From the NCBI GenBank assembly GCA_933207985.1, contig OW240914.1, forward strand, positions 131,933,905 to 131,997,904: a stretch of 64,000 nucleotides of DNA. Direction: 5' to 3'. This DNA comes from Pelobates cultripes (Eukaryota > Chordata > Amphibia > Anura > Pelobatidae). The notes under the pieces were generated by a model. The model made no database searches, was not told the origin of the DNA, and worked only from the letters and a program-made list of their open reading frames with translations. Shown here one piece after another: positions 1 through 12,164 of this stretch (the stretch's first letter is position 1; every line of letters starts with the position of its first letter). The translations under genes were made by a program, and so were the position numbers.

Positions 1-271
1 TTCTTCGCTTGATTGTTTTAAATATTGTGGTCCCATGGCTCTCGAATATTTTACAGTCCTGTTTTAAAAAAAGTTTATACCACACTGATACGTATGTCCT
101 GCATTTTAAATCTGTCTACTGTGAGCAGTGTCTTTTCCTTAGTTTAAATATTGATTTATTTATTTTTTTTAACTTTTTTTATTTTATTTTATTTACCATC
201 AACATATATTGCAGTGCTGAAATGCTAAAGTATATCAATGAGTTAGATTCCAAAGCTCAGCAAGACAAATT

Positions 272-382
272 TATTGGAACCAAGTACACCGCAACGTTTT
301 AACTGTACAGTGGGGTCTTTGTCAAGCTTGATGACAAAAGTCCACTGTAGGATCGAAACGTTGCTGTGTACTTGGTTTCAAT
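272..382 (+). repeat. Palindromic PLE-type terminal repeat with hammerhead-like core
   Basis: This is an imperfect inverted repeat of about 110 bp centred on AAGCTT near 326. The outer arms read ACCAAGTACACCGCAACGTT on the left and the reverse complement of that, with a few changes, on the right. On the plus strand the inner part resembles a hammerhead ribozyme: CAAG, then TTGATGA, a TCC/GGA hairpin, GAAAC and a GTA site followed by CTTG, which pairs with CAAG. The standard core CUGANGA has U instead of C at its first position here, so activity is doubtful. Hammerhead motifs are established in terminal repeats of Penelope-like elements; assigning this copy to that family is inference. Confidence 0.45.
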
Positions 383-429
383 GTTATGTGGGGGTTGTGC
401 TAGCCCCTGGTTTGGTTACACAAATTCTA

Positions 430-3400
430 ATTTAGAAAGTAAATCTTAAAAAAAAATAAAAGAGAAATAAAATTAAATTTTTTTTTTCATTTTAGTGAAT
501 GTGCTAAACTTCTTGTTTTTGTAATTTGTAATCACCAACTGTATTAGATTGCTATAAATGGCTGACCATTTTGGTTGTATTGCAGTATTTACATTGGTAA
601 AAGATTGACCCTCTCATCTGCCAGTTCCTACTGAAGGAGCATGATCTGGAATCTAATCTGTGATCCTGTGATGGTGTGTTCCTGTCACATTTGTGCATTT
701 GAACTTTGCACCATGTTAAGCATGATTCAAAGCACCCGCTCCCCTCACCCTGATTCTTAAACCCGGGATCCCCCTCTGACTACCATGTTAAGTCAGAGCA
801 CTAATCCCCCTTCGTGAAATACTTGTGTCACTGAGCAGAGGACAACTCGTCTCTTGGTAATTCAGTTGGGAGCCAGCAGCAGTGCTTGCCTGTGAAAGGA
901 GACCCCAAATGGATAAAGCAGTGCTCCTGCAGGGGACAGGAAGACCACTTGAAGTAGACATGAAATGTGTCGGGACATGTCCCTGCTGGAAAGCCTTGCT
1001 ACACCACCTCTGACTTTTAACCCTTAAACGTTCCCTTCTGCAGTACCCAAAGACACCAGTATGAGCAGAAGAGAAGTCTGTGAGTCAGGCACCAAAGCCT
1101 ATATTGCAAGTTGCATATAGATCGGGCAGCTTGTAGGGATATTTAGCAATGAAGTATTGCATATATCAAATTAAAATAATCAACAACTGGGGTATATTGA
1201 CATGCAGTCTTAAGTCTCGCCAAACACAAAAATGAATTATGGGGTTTTTTTTCTTCTAAGTTTGGATAAATATTTTGGTTGAGTCTGTTAGGCATGTTTT
1301 AGCTTTTCCCGTAATTCCGTAGTACAAAGATTGTGTATCTATAGGGAAAAAAAAGCTCAGCCATACCTAATTGAGAATGTTGCTAACCTTTCTAATGCAG
1401 GCAGTGAACTTCTATTTTAGAGTACAGGCATCTCATATTAAAACACATCTCAGATTCTCATGCACACTCATTTTTAGTGCATTTCATTAGCTACTTTGAT
1501 GATTTTACAGCCTACATATTAAAGTGATGGCAGTGTTATTCTAATGCTAAATATGTAAAAACCCTATAACACTGAATTTAATATATCTAAGGGGTGCGGT
1601 GAGAACTACATCTAACATGAAAATGTACACTATGTGTCACTTTCAAATCTCTATTAAGATTTTGTTGGTACAGTAGACAGAGCCACTAATGACCTCTAAA
1701 CAGGATTTGTTTGATGCAGTACAATTAAATTGCTACATTTGTTACTGACCTAGTAGACTAGAGATGTTTACACCTGACACAGCTTTGTTTTTGTTTAAAG
1801 TGTTTATCCTTTTTGTGCAGCTTTATGTTCTACCCAGACCTTTCACCATGTCTCCATGTACAACATCAGGTTTTGGCATACTTTCTTTTTGTTATAATGT
1901 GAATTTGTAGTGTTAAGCTATCCTGTATCTATCAAGTTTGGGCACATGGGAAGATGTGAATCTTATGATTCAGATAACTTAGTCTGAAAGTCACCATATC
2001 TAATGCTTATAGAGTGGACATATATTGAAATGGAAATTGTTTAGTAATTGAACATGGGGAAAAAAAATAATTTTGTGGCACGTAAACATTGTATTTTGGC
2101 ACCTACTGCAATTTATAGTGTTAAAAAAAACTGAGATTCTCAGTGATGGCTAACTCTTACTCAGCAGGTAAGTGTGTTGAAGGATACATATGTGGGAAGC
2201 TAAGATTGGCCAACTACCAGATCTACAGCTAGCATCCAGCCACAATGAATTGTTTGTAAAAAAAAAAAAAAAAAAAACAGACAAGAGACTGAAACATGTA
2301 AAATCATGGCTCATTGATGCTTTATTTTTCTTTTTTTGTAACCACAGATCAAGTAATGATATCATGTGAAGGCAATTAAAGCCCCATAAAAGCTGTGACC
2401 TATGTATCACCCTCATGTTGAAGCTTGCACTTCTTTTAGTTTTGATTCAAGCGCTAGGTTTTACCTTTTTTTTTATGAGACCAGGAGATGATCCTTTTCA
2501 AACAGTATAATCTGCATGCACTATGAGTGTCTCTATTCAAGGGCCAGTAGTCACAATAGAAGAGAATGATGACACCGTGAGAAGAGAGAGATCGTGATAC
2601 GCCAAGTACCTTTGTTTTCCATAGCAGCAGAAAAAAAAGTTGTATCTGTATGTTTTAAATACATTTAATACAATTGAAGAAAGAATAAAATTACAGATCA
2701 CCTAAACATTATTTGCATAACATGCTACTGCCTATTAGGTAAGTGGAAATTAGTTTTATTGCAAGTAACCAAACCCCACCACAAACCATCTGCATCATTT
2801 TTCTATAGGAGCTACTTTTCATTTTAATGCTGGCTTCTCACGCTAAATTTCACAGCAGTGCTTAAACAATCTGACATTTAGAAATAGTTTTAGAAAATTA
2901 GTCTCAGAAGAAGAAGCTTTTCAAGTTGTCATCTCTCATCTGATGTGTGTTTAGACACCATGCATAAGATATTAGGACATTTAAAGTGATATTAAAGCTT
3001 TAAACTCTGAAAGTTCTACTTTAAATGCATTTTGGCGTCAAAATATGTGGCAATGTTTTAAGCTTGTTTGTCACATTTCAGACTGTACATTTCAGAGCGA
3101 TTAAAAGTGAACTTGGTGAGATTTTAGAATGCCTTTGAGTTACTGACTTGTACAAAACTTTTTTTTTTGTGTGTGTGTGTCTAATTTCAAAGAGCAGTTA
3201 CTTTATTTGCAACATTGATAACTACAGATAGCAGCAGTATTGATTTTTTTTTTTTTTCTCCCAATATCTTTCAGTAGAAAGCCTGTATAAGAGCAGGTTA
3301 TATATATATATATTCAGTACTTTACTATCACTTTATATATCTAAACTAGAATAACTTAATTTTAGTTTTGCTTTAGCACAGGTGGTTCGATTAAATATAG

Positions 3401-5165
3401 ATTATTTCACTCCCCAATAATTAGAGAGGTATGGATTAATTTCCCCTAATTTCAATTTGAAAAGTTCTTGATATTCACCGGTTTACAAATCTCCCCAGCA
3501 CAGTTTGTATTGCTATCTCTGCTGGTTCAGAGGATGTGGTGGCAAATACCTCATACTACGTAGACGTTAGTTTGCTCTTTCCGGGGAAAAAAAACTCAGG
3601 TTCAAGACATAGCAATGGTGCTCTCTTTGCATCATCGCTTAGTTAAAAATGTCAAGTGCACTTTATCTGTCTTTACTAGCATAGTTCACAAAATGCCACT
3701 GCAGCTTTGGACCCGGAAGCTCAAGACTTCTAAAACAGAGACTGCATACAAAGATCTCCTAAGTTATAACTTTACATTTTCTAGAATAGGTTTGCGAAAA
3801 CTGGATTCAATCCTACTGCCACTAAGTGAATCAATTACTTTATTATTGTTTCAGGTGTATTGTTAAACGTTATGAAGGAATATCCCTGAAACATACCAGA
3901 CATTGCTGGTTTTTAGAGAATTTAACAAATAGGTCAATTGAAAGTAGAGTTGAGTCTGAAATTATTTTTCGGTTTAGCTCTTGTCCTAAAATTCAGAACT
4001 TTTGGTTTAGTTCCCAGAAGTGCCCATTTTAGTAAATGACCATTTGAGTTTACATAGCCATTAGTCTAGCATTATTTTATCAACCCCGGAAACTTCCCCA
4101 TTTCTTCTCTAAGAAGCAATAAACAGAATTGTTGGAAATTGCCAAGTCTAATCAAAGGTTTCACCTGGAATTACATTGTGAGACAAATTACCTACATAAA
4201 TCCTGGCTATTTCCCCTTGGAAAACTATCTAGCCAATAAAAATCAGCTTTAATGTGAATTTATCCCAAAGTATTTTTGTCAAAGTTACGTGGATGCCTGA
4301 TAAACCACTTTAATGGGGCATTAAACCACTTTAATGCCAATGAGAACCACAATTTTTAACTGTGACAGGAATTCTGTGATAATTATTCTTCATTAAATTG
4401 TTATTAGTTATTCCGTCTAGTATTCTGCTGTTCTATCCTCTTCATAGGTAAAATAGTCCCTCAATTACAGTTACTTCAAAAACAGCACAATTTAGAACTA
4501 GTGTTTTGTTTTTTTTCTTATAGCTAGTAGCTAAAGGTTTATAGTCGACCAGACTACTTTAGTATATAATCATTAGCTGTAACTGGCTTAGTTCCTGAAA
4601 ATATAACGGAGTCAACAATAACTGTTCCAATAAAGGAACGTATACTCATAAGTCTAAATATATGCTTATGCTTGTGCTGTACTAACTACATTTGTTTGTG
4701 TGGGCTAATCACCCCAAAACCATTTACATGCATATCACCTGGACAAGTAAGTTTAGATCAAGTATTACCTAATTTCATAACAAGAGTGATGTTGAAATGC
4801 AATCTACTTGTTAGGGTTATATGTATGTTGTTTGGTTTCTATATTTTTATTAAATATAGTTCATATGTGATTACTCATTCTGCAGTGCTAAAATGTGTGT
4901 ATTTTATTGGCTGTGAGGAGGTAGTTTTATTGCACAAATGAGCAGAACAGTGACATTTTAAATAAAATTAAACCTATGTCTGCTCAAAAAAATATAATCC
5001 CAGAAACCTAGCTACAGCGAAACATCCTTAGAATATGTAATTGCATATTCTACTGCAGGTAGTAAGTCAAATTTAAAAAGAAGGGTACAGTTTTCATTTA
5101 TGAAGCCCAAATTCTGAAGGGTATGTATAAGACTACATTGTTTTAAAGATGTTAACCTTTTCACT
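430..5165. other. No gene recognised; AT-rich unique sequence
   Basis: Open frames here are short, start at random and show no family motif. I see only homopolymer runs (for example A-rich at 2258-2277), a short TG run near 3170 and a TA run near 3299. The stretch is consistent with intergenic or intronic DNA. I cannot exclude small host exons. Confidence 0.5.
3298..3323. repeat. (TA)n microsatellite
   Basis: This is a short, uninterrupted TA dinucleotide run in AT-rich sequence. Confidence 0.8.
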
Positions 5166-5169
5166 GTAA

Positions 5170-5848
5170 CATTAACCCTTTCACTGTAGTGTAGTATTTG
5201 TTCATGAAATGACTGATACCATAATGGGGGTTCTGTATAAAGAAAAAAAAAAAAAGTGGAGCAATCAGCAGGGACATTCTATTCGTCTCCATGGTGATTG
5301 CTGCAAAATTATTCTTTATAACAAAGCTCCATTGTACAACTCGACATGTTGGTGCAGAGTCAATGTTATTGCTCTAAGAATAAAGCTACATAGCTTGGAT
5401 GATGTTATGTGTTTAACAGGAACATTGTACATGTTTACAGGACAGATAGAATAACCCTTTCAGGACCAGAGTTAAGCAAATCCTTGATTGTCATGACAAG
5501 AATGTTAAACAATTAGTCCTGATTGGGTTAAATGAGATCATTAGTTTCTGCTCTCAGAAGTAGACTGGAGCCTGGTTGTGTAGCATAAGTGACAGTTCAA
5601 ATGGAAATTGATAATGCTGTACCCAAGGGAAATAGGGGTTGTGGCATATAAACTGGTTTGATCAATGCTGTTTGACAAACTCCAGTATGCTCCTTTGTGA
5701 TCTAGATAAGAGAACAATTGAAAGTTGCTCCCTAGTAGCATTTTTTTATGTTCTTGTATATACATGTTTAATGCTAGTGACTATGAGGTTTTACATGAGT
5801 TGGCCCTTAAAGTGCTAGACTTCAACTCAGTGGCACTTAAAGGGTTAA
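5170..5848. repeat. Possible non-autonomous element with TTAACCCTTT ends
   Basis: The left edge reads TTAACCCTTTCACTGTAGTG. The right edge, on the opposite strand, reads TTAACCCTTTAAGTGCCACTG. These could be inverted ends of a TTAA-targeted element. The same motif also occurs internally near 5451 and nearby at 5153, so the boundaries are uncertain. There is no coding capacity. Confidence 0.25.
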
Positions 5849-6452
5849 ACCATACAGTGTGATAATTCATTTATTGAAGTAGATCCTTGCAAAATGATAC
5901 TGTTTCCAGAAAATGCCTAAATTGTAGCTGTAATCATTTTGTACCATTAAAGCTCTCACAAATGTGTGTTTTGTGTGTTTTCATCTGTTTGCCAAAGTCA
6001 CTAAATCATCATCAAGCTAATTCTCCAGGGAGAATACGGAGAATACTTTTTTATTTTATTGTTTCTGGGTTATATAACTCAGTGGTATACATTTTACTGA
6101 TGTTGTAAGAATAAGACTTGGTTGACTCTGAGAGCAAAAAACCTTGCATTTGAGCAGTTACTGCACCCAGTATAGCATAGGGCTGTCCCTACACATAACC
6201 ATTTCCTCTCAATCCAATCATATAGCTTCAGCTGCATAAATGACATAACTTCTCAATTAAATCATTATGGGGGCTGGAGCCCTTAAATTTACTGAGTTAA
6301 CCTGATTTCAAAAATTTTAAACCCGAAGTTGTGCATAACAATTCTCATAAAACATTAAAAATGAGAAAAAAATGTTTGGGTTAATAATAATTTATAGACA
6401 GCCAGTTAAACTGAAGAAAATATATATAATTATAACTTTTTTTGTGTGTTTG

Positions 6453-6652
6453 TAGGATTTCAATACATTTTTGGAAGTTATAGGATAAGTATTGCTAGGA
6501 GTGCGTGAAGATTTTAACTAGTTAATGCCGGTATGCCACCCTGTGGCTTTAATGTCATTAAGGTGGCATAGTGCGTCGCAATGTCATTAACTGGTTAAAA
6601 TCTTTACTCACTAATTTCAATATTTATCCCATAACTTTATACTTTCCTACTG
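6453..6652. repeat. Small foldback MITE-like palindrome
   Basis: The left half (GTTATAGGATAAG, then GATTTTAACTAGTTAATG) recurs on the opposite strand in the right half (GTTATGGGATAAA, GATTTTAACCAGTTAATG). The sequence can therefore fold into one imperfect hairpin of about 200 bp. It has no coding potential. Its superfamily is unknown because no clear target duplication is visible. Confidence 0.5.
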
Positions 6653-6785
6653 TGGTAGTCCCGGTCTGACAGCCGAGGCAGCCAATTTTTCTATGCTAAT
6701 CTCTCTGTAGTCAGCACTTTGATGCTTGCAAAATCGCGGCTACCAGAGTAGCTGCATTGCGAACTGTCAGGCAGTTTTTACGAAG

Positions 6786-6945
6786 TAATGTAAAGCATTA
6801 TTGCCATTTATATAACGCCAACAGATTCTGTAGCGCATTACAATTTTATAAGGTGGGGGTTTAACTATAAATAGGTCAATTACAAGAAAACTTACCGGAA
6901 CAATTGGTTGAAAAGGACCCTGCTCAAATGAGCTTACAGTCTAAA
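6786..6945 (+). repeat. Dispersed repeat with 'tatataacgccaacagattc' block
   Basis: The stretch carries a block resembling a sequence common in amphibian and other vertebrate genomes (TTTATATAACGCCAACAGA followed by a GTAGCGC motif). It ends with GAGCTTACAGTCTAAAG. I recognise it only as a dispersed repeat from memory of its pattern and cannot assign a family. Confidence 0.4.
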
Positions 6946-7569
6946 GACAATCAACTATATGTATATGCAATAAACTAATTTTGTGTGCAACTGCCAAGAA
7001 TTTGCATATACCACAGGTTATATGTATTTGCAACAGCAAGATCTCATGTACAAAAAAAACAGCTGATACTGAGGTGATTATTCCACCTATTTTTTTTAAT
7101 AAAGAGAGTCTGAAGGTTTTGAATAAATATCCTGGAATAATATAATGAAAAGATAGCAAGCCTATGGGGCCCCTATGCTTGTGGGGCCCCAGGCAACTGC
7201 CCAGTGTGCCAATGCGTTTAGAAGTCTCCGTATAAGCGTCAAATTACAGACATACCAATTTCATTTCTGGATTTCTTCTTTTCACCAGCTGATTTACTGC
7301 TCACGTGCCACTTTAAGACAAAATCGTAGTCTCTAAATGTACCTTATCATACCATTTGCAAAAGAAGATAACTTGGCCTATTAACTATGAAGTATTTCAA
7401 AATTTTTCAACTGTCTGTTTAACCACAACAACCAAATTTAGCAGTGCTTTATTTTTTATTCTTTGTATATTGTATTTTCAAACAAAAAAAAAAGTGAGTG
7501 TGGTGCATCGTAATGAACAAACTTATATAGTGTGTGATCACACTAAATTTAAAACTTGGTATACATACT
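6946..7569. other. No gene recognised
   Basis: The sequence is AT-rich with no credible reading frame. A short block near 7170-7215 (GGGGCCCCAGGCAACTGCCC) looks like the worn end of a DNA transposon, but no partner end is visible. Confidence 0.4.
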
Positions 7570-8375
7570 TTAGAAAATACTTCTTGTTGAAAGTATAAAT
7601 ACAGCATTCAGGATAAAGATAAACCTCTTCAGGTATTTAATCACTTGAATAAAAAATAAAGAAAAACAGCATAGCATAAAACCACGCACAAATGGAATAA
7701 AAAGGGAGATAATATTGCACTCACAAACATAAAATAAAAACAGGCGCGTCAGAAGGTCCAAAGACCCTTCTACCATATACAGCAGTGGTCCCTCAGCATA
7801 AGTCTCGGTTAGAGTCCGCCCTGGTTGGTGAAATATTGCCAAAAGTCAGCAGGGTGTTCTCCTTGAATAGTTATCAATCCAGGCAGGTACAGACTGTCTG
7901 AAAAAACCCTACCTTTTAAACCCCACCAATGATGTTCAAGATAGATCTCAGATGTTTCCGGTTTTTAATCATCCAAAAAGATGGACCAGATCATGTCTGT
8001 GACAAAAATCTCCATTGGAGTAAAGTGCCCAAGAAACATTCCTGGAAACTTTGCCCACATTCCCTTCCAGGTGACCATCTTATCCTCGGATGTAAGACAA
8101 AATAAACCATAAAGCATGTCTTGAAAAGAACACCATAATGTTGGTTAACTAGGATCACCAATGCGACCTAAAAGTTGCACATGGACTTAGTATTGAAACC
8201 AAGTCCGTTATCCTGGATCATACCTTCGATAAATACCATCGGGGATTGTATTATACAGAAGACATATCCGTGTGACAAATCATTTAATAAAAACTCCATG
8301 AGGACATTTACAATAATACTAATAATGATGATATATCAGTAATATAAAAACTCTTTACAATATATAATAGCAGTG

Positions 8376-8415
<40 letters not shown>

Positions 8416-8520
8416 CATCTCAATGGCATATGTATTTATAAAATATACAGGAAAAATTGCAAAGAAAAAAATGCAGAAAAGAGACCAGAAGGAGGTAAAA
8501 GGATAAAAATGAAAAAGGGG
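7570..8520 (-). mobile_element. PLE 3' non-coding region (minus strand)
   Basis: This stretch lies immediately downstream, in the minus direction, of the PLE endonuclease fragment at 8525-9185. It has no coding potential of its own and contains an (AT)n run. By position it should be the 3' untranslated region and terminal repeat of that PLE. The exact left end is not visible, and part of the interval may be unrelated flanking DNA. Confidence 0.35.
8379..8412. repeat. (AT)n microsatellite
   Basis: This is an uninterrupted AT dinucleotide run of about 34 bp inside the PLE 3' region. Confidence 0.9.
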
Positions 8521-8524
8521 ATTA

Positions 8525-9185
8525 GTACATCAAATAAAAGCCATAATATCCAAATCAATATTCAGACCTGTATTTTCAAGTGTTCTTAGTTTATAAATCC
8601 ACGTGGTCTCATGCTGGCACACTTTCTGTGTTATATTGCCTTTCCTGATATCCGTATCCACTAGATCTATCCCAACACATAAAAATTCCTTGGGGTTGTA
8701 CAAATTACAGTTTATACAATGTCAGGGAACACTATGTCTGGTGTCCTTATTAGCAATAGCTCGTATATGCTTCAAAATACGATCTTTCCATTTCCTAATT
8801 GTGTGGCCCACATATTGTGCCTCACAGGGGCACTGGAGTAAATAGATGAAGTTTCTACTTAAACAATTTATAAACTGCTTAATTTCAAAGAATGTACCCA
8901 TATTTGTACTCATAAAGTGCTTAACTGTCCTGGGAAGATGTGTACACATTTTACAGTGCCCACATTTGTGGAAGCCAATTGGTCTGGATAACCACCCTGG
9001 GTTCAGTTTATTTAGTGGAGGTAAAAAACTAGGTGCCAAATAGGACTTAAAACTTTTAGCTTTATTAAAACTAACCTTAGGTGTGTTTGGTAATACATGT
9101 TTTAAAATCTCATCCTGTAACAAGACCAGCCAGCACTTAAGTGCTTTTTCAATATTTTTGGACGTGCGGTTAAACTGGAGCTTAA
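8525..9185 (-). pseudogene. Penelope-like element: C-terminal GIY-YIG endonuclease part
   Basis: Read on the minus strand, this is the carboxy end of a PLE polyprotein. It starts with the linker after the RT (FKLQFNRTSKNIEKAL, then LPNTPKVSFNKAKSFKSYLA). A Cys/His cluster follows (KCGHCKMCTHL) and then a GIY-YIG type nuclease domain with FIYLLQCPCEAQYVGHTIRK. In PLEs this nuclease cuts target DNA for reverse-transcriptase priming. The end of the frame is broken by a shift after RHSVP, and related sequence (IYKLRTLENTG) continues in another frame. The amino-terminal RT part lies at 13637-15360, separated by an L1-like insertion. The fragment shares the FINC block and TIRK motif with the PLE at the right edge of the window. 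It is not functional. Confidence 0.85.
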
Positions 9186-10957
9186 AAGAAAATTTAAACA
9201 AGAATATGGTTAATAAAGATCTAATTGACGAAAAAGCTAATCTAAGGGAAATCATCAAAGATAGAATTTACGATATGGTCAATAAAAATATAACATTTCT
9301 CAAGCAAAGATGGTATCATAACAATAATAAAATAAATAAAGACCTCTCTAATAAAATTAAAAACAATTTTAAAGATAAATTTATAAAAAAAAAAAAATAG
9401 TTTTAGGGGATAAACACTTAACCTCACCAAACGACAAATGTGAATGCATTTGCAGAATTTTATAGATCTTTATATAATCTAGAGGAGCTAGGGAAAAGTA
9501 ATGTAGAAATCTATAATTTCTTAAGTAAGCTTAAGCTTCCAAAAATTAATCAAAGGAAATTGGAAATATTAAACGCCCCGTTTCTATTATCAGAGGTAAC
9601 TAAAATAATAGATAACTTAAAAATAAATAAGGCACCGGGCCCCGACGGCTTTCCTGCAATCTTTTATAAAACTTTTTCTAGATTTATCGCCTCTATCCTT
9701 TTAGAGATGTTTAAGAGGGTATCTGACGATACCCCCTTCCCCAATGAGATGTTGTTGGCATCAATTATTACCATACCTAAACCAGGGAATGATTCAACAC
9801 TTATTGCTAACTATAGACCCATATCTATATTAATATAAATATGAAAATATTTTCTCAAATATTGTCTAACCGTTTTAAAGAAGTTATCGGAGAGTTGATT
9901 GATGTTGATCAGTCTGGATTTGTGAGAGGGAGAGGTACTACAGATAATACTTGAAGGATATTTAATTTAATTCATAGAATAAATTAGCATAAGTGGTGAT
10001 CTGTTGCTATGGCCCTTGATGCTGAGAAGGCCTTTGACAGAGTCAGTTGGAGATTCCTTGACTCTGCCGTGCGTCATTTTGGCCTAGAAGGACAATTCAG
10101 ACATAAAACTTTGCTGTTGTATAGGAATTCCACAGCCAAAATATCTAATTCTCTCTTTGAGTCTGACCCCTTTGAGATTACAAATGGTACAAGACAGGGT
10201 TGCCCTTTGGCTCCCCTGCTATATATCCTTACAATTGAACCACTAGCCACTCTGATTAGACAAAATACTAATGTAAAGTGAATTAAATCTTACATGGAGA
10301 AATCAAGATTTCCCTTTTTGCAGATGATGTTCTTTTTACCTTGACTGATCCGATGATTTCAATTCCATCGGTAATGGATGCTATATCTGTCTATAGTAGC
10401 TTCTCCAATTATAAGGTCAACATGAAAAAAACACAAATCTTAGCTTCCTTCTTGTCCGAAACTCAGAAAGATCTTCTGACTGCAAGTTTTCACTTCTTAT
10501 GGGCAAGGGACACTATTGATTATTTGGGGATTAAAATATCCTTTGATATCCATAAAATGATTCAAACAAATTATGATAATCTACTAAAGGATTGGCAGCA
10601 ACAGGTGGATAAATGGAAGAAGATTGAGAAATCCTGGATAGGAGGGTTAAATATGACCAAAGCATTTCTATTACCGAAACTCATATATTATTTTAGGGAG
10701 ATTCCATATAAAGTGGGGAAAGGAATTTTTAATCAATTTCAAGCCTGATTTCCAAATTCATTTGGGCAAATAAACCATCAAGAATAGCTTTTGATATCCT
10801 CCAAAGGCGTTTTAAGAAGGGAGGAATAGCTTTTCCAGATGTTGATAAAATTCATAAAGCATGTATTGCAACTCATCTCTTACTATGGTTAGACGCAGTC
10901 CAGGGAAACCAATCATGGCTTACTTTAGAACAGGAGGATAGCTCCAGACATAAATTG
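9186..10957 (+). pseudogene. L1/Tx1-type LINE ORF2, reverse transcriptase portion
   Basis: This is a 5'-truncated non-LTR retrotransposon; no apurinic endonuclease domain is present, and sequence starts in the linker before the RT (DEKANLREIIKDRIYDM). The RT fingers follow with NKAPGPDGFPAIFYK and IPKPGNDSTLIANYRPIS, then the palm with ALDAEKAFDRVSW and GTRQGCPLAPLLY. The catalytic FADDVLF follows at about 10318-10338, then the thumb region (VNMKKTQIL, DYLGIKI, WIGGLNMTKAFLLPKLIYYF). Several stops and frameshifts (near 9400, 9838, 10280 and 10748) break the frame. The fold reverse-transcribed its own RNA at the target site in living copies. A 1.19 kb foldback element interrupts it at 10957/10958, after which coding resumes at 12165. 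The LINE landed inside a PLE. Confidence 0.9.
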
Positions 10958-12150
10958 AGAAAAAAGCTGCCAATGGTGAAATATTATATGTCCAGATGTG
11001 GTATATATTCAAAGGAAAGGTATTTCACTCACATTTGTTGGAGCTCTAACCAGCTCTAGGAGAAGAGGCACTTAGTGGTTTAATCCCCACTATCGGATGT
11101 ACTTAGATGGTTGATCCGTCTATTCGGCTTGGAATTCCTTTGGTGTAGGCTAGGACCTACTCAGGTGTGCGTTGTTCTTTAGTGCTGGGGAGATAGGTCC
11201 GCCTCTCCGATGTTGTATAAAAGGTTTCCACAGGATATATATAAAACAGTAGATAGTGCTTTCAGTATGAAAAAACACAATAGTATCTTAAGATAAGTTA
11301 TACTTACAAGAATAGAGCAGACCGATACTGCTCTATTGCCACAGCGCTGGTGGAATTATCCCCACCTAAGGATTTCTTTGGACGGGATACACTTCAAGTT
11401 GAAGATAAAATAACAATAAAAAATAAAAAATAGAAGGATAAAAAGTAAAATGGAACTATAAAATAATATATTGTATTAAAATGCCAGGAGTAGAAAAGTG
11501 TATAAAATGCAATAAAAATAAGTATAGAATTGGTCCTAGTATAAAAGGTAACCAAAAATAACTTTTATTGATTAAAATACACTTATTAAAACCATTTACG
11601 CATTTCACCTTTGGGGTTTTCTCAAAATGGTAAAAGGTCCTAGCCTACACCAAAGGAATTCCAAGCCGAATAGACGGATCAACCATCTAAGTACATCCGA
11701 TAGTGGGGATTAAACCACTAAGTGCCTCTTCTCCTAGAGCTGGTTAGAGCTCCAACAAATGTGAGTGAAATACCTTTCCTTTGAATATATACCACATCTG
11801 GACATATAATATTTCACCATTGGCAGCTTTTTTCTCCTTTTGTCTTCACATATATGGACTACCTACCATACGGACGGAGCAACACTTGAGGACTATTATT
11901 ATACTACTGCACATCAGTGAGACTGTTTTCAAACTATACTTTTATCTATTTGAATGAACTTTACTTGATTTTACCATTATCGTTTATTTTATTTATATAC
12001 ATTTTTACTCATCTTTTATCCTTTTATCCAAGCGCAGCCCTTAATTCCCTTTTTTGCATTTCTCTGTTTCTAATAAGGGTTCGTGAGGGATTCCTTTATT
12101 AGGGTTGCTGCTTCACTGAGTTAGCGCAGACTCTTCCCCTTTTCTTTTTA
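10958..12150. mobile_element. Foldback insertion with 14-bp target duplication, inside the LINE
   Basis: The LINE sequence CCAGACATAAATTG occurs at 10944-10957 and again at 12151-12164, so the 1193 bp between are an insertion with a 14-bp target duplication. The insert contains two inverted arms of about 201 bp, 10957-11157 and 11636-11836, which pair in register with no net indel. A 478-bp loop separates them. A further 314 bp lie to the right of the palindrome. It has no coding capacity. The long, non-fixed target duplication argues against a cut-and-paste element and fits a PLE or other target-primed insertion. A hammerhead-like segment at 11591-11631 in the loop supports PLE origin. Confidence 0.75.
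11591..11631 (-). ncRNA. Degenerate hammerhead-ribozyme-like segment
   Basis: On the minus strand ACCATTT is followed by TGAGAAAA, an ACC/GGT hairpin, GAAA, TGCG and a TA step, then AATGGT. ACCATT and AATGGT can form a stem, as in stem I of a hammerhead. The core differs from CUGANGA at two positions that normally pair with each other (C3-G8 becomes U-A). The fold is inference; self-cleavage is not established. Confidence 0.35.
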
Positions 12151-12164
12151 CCAGACATAAATTG

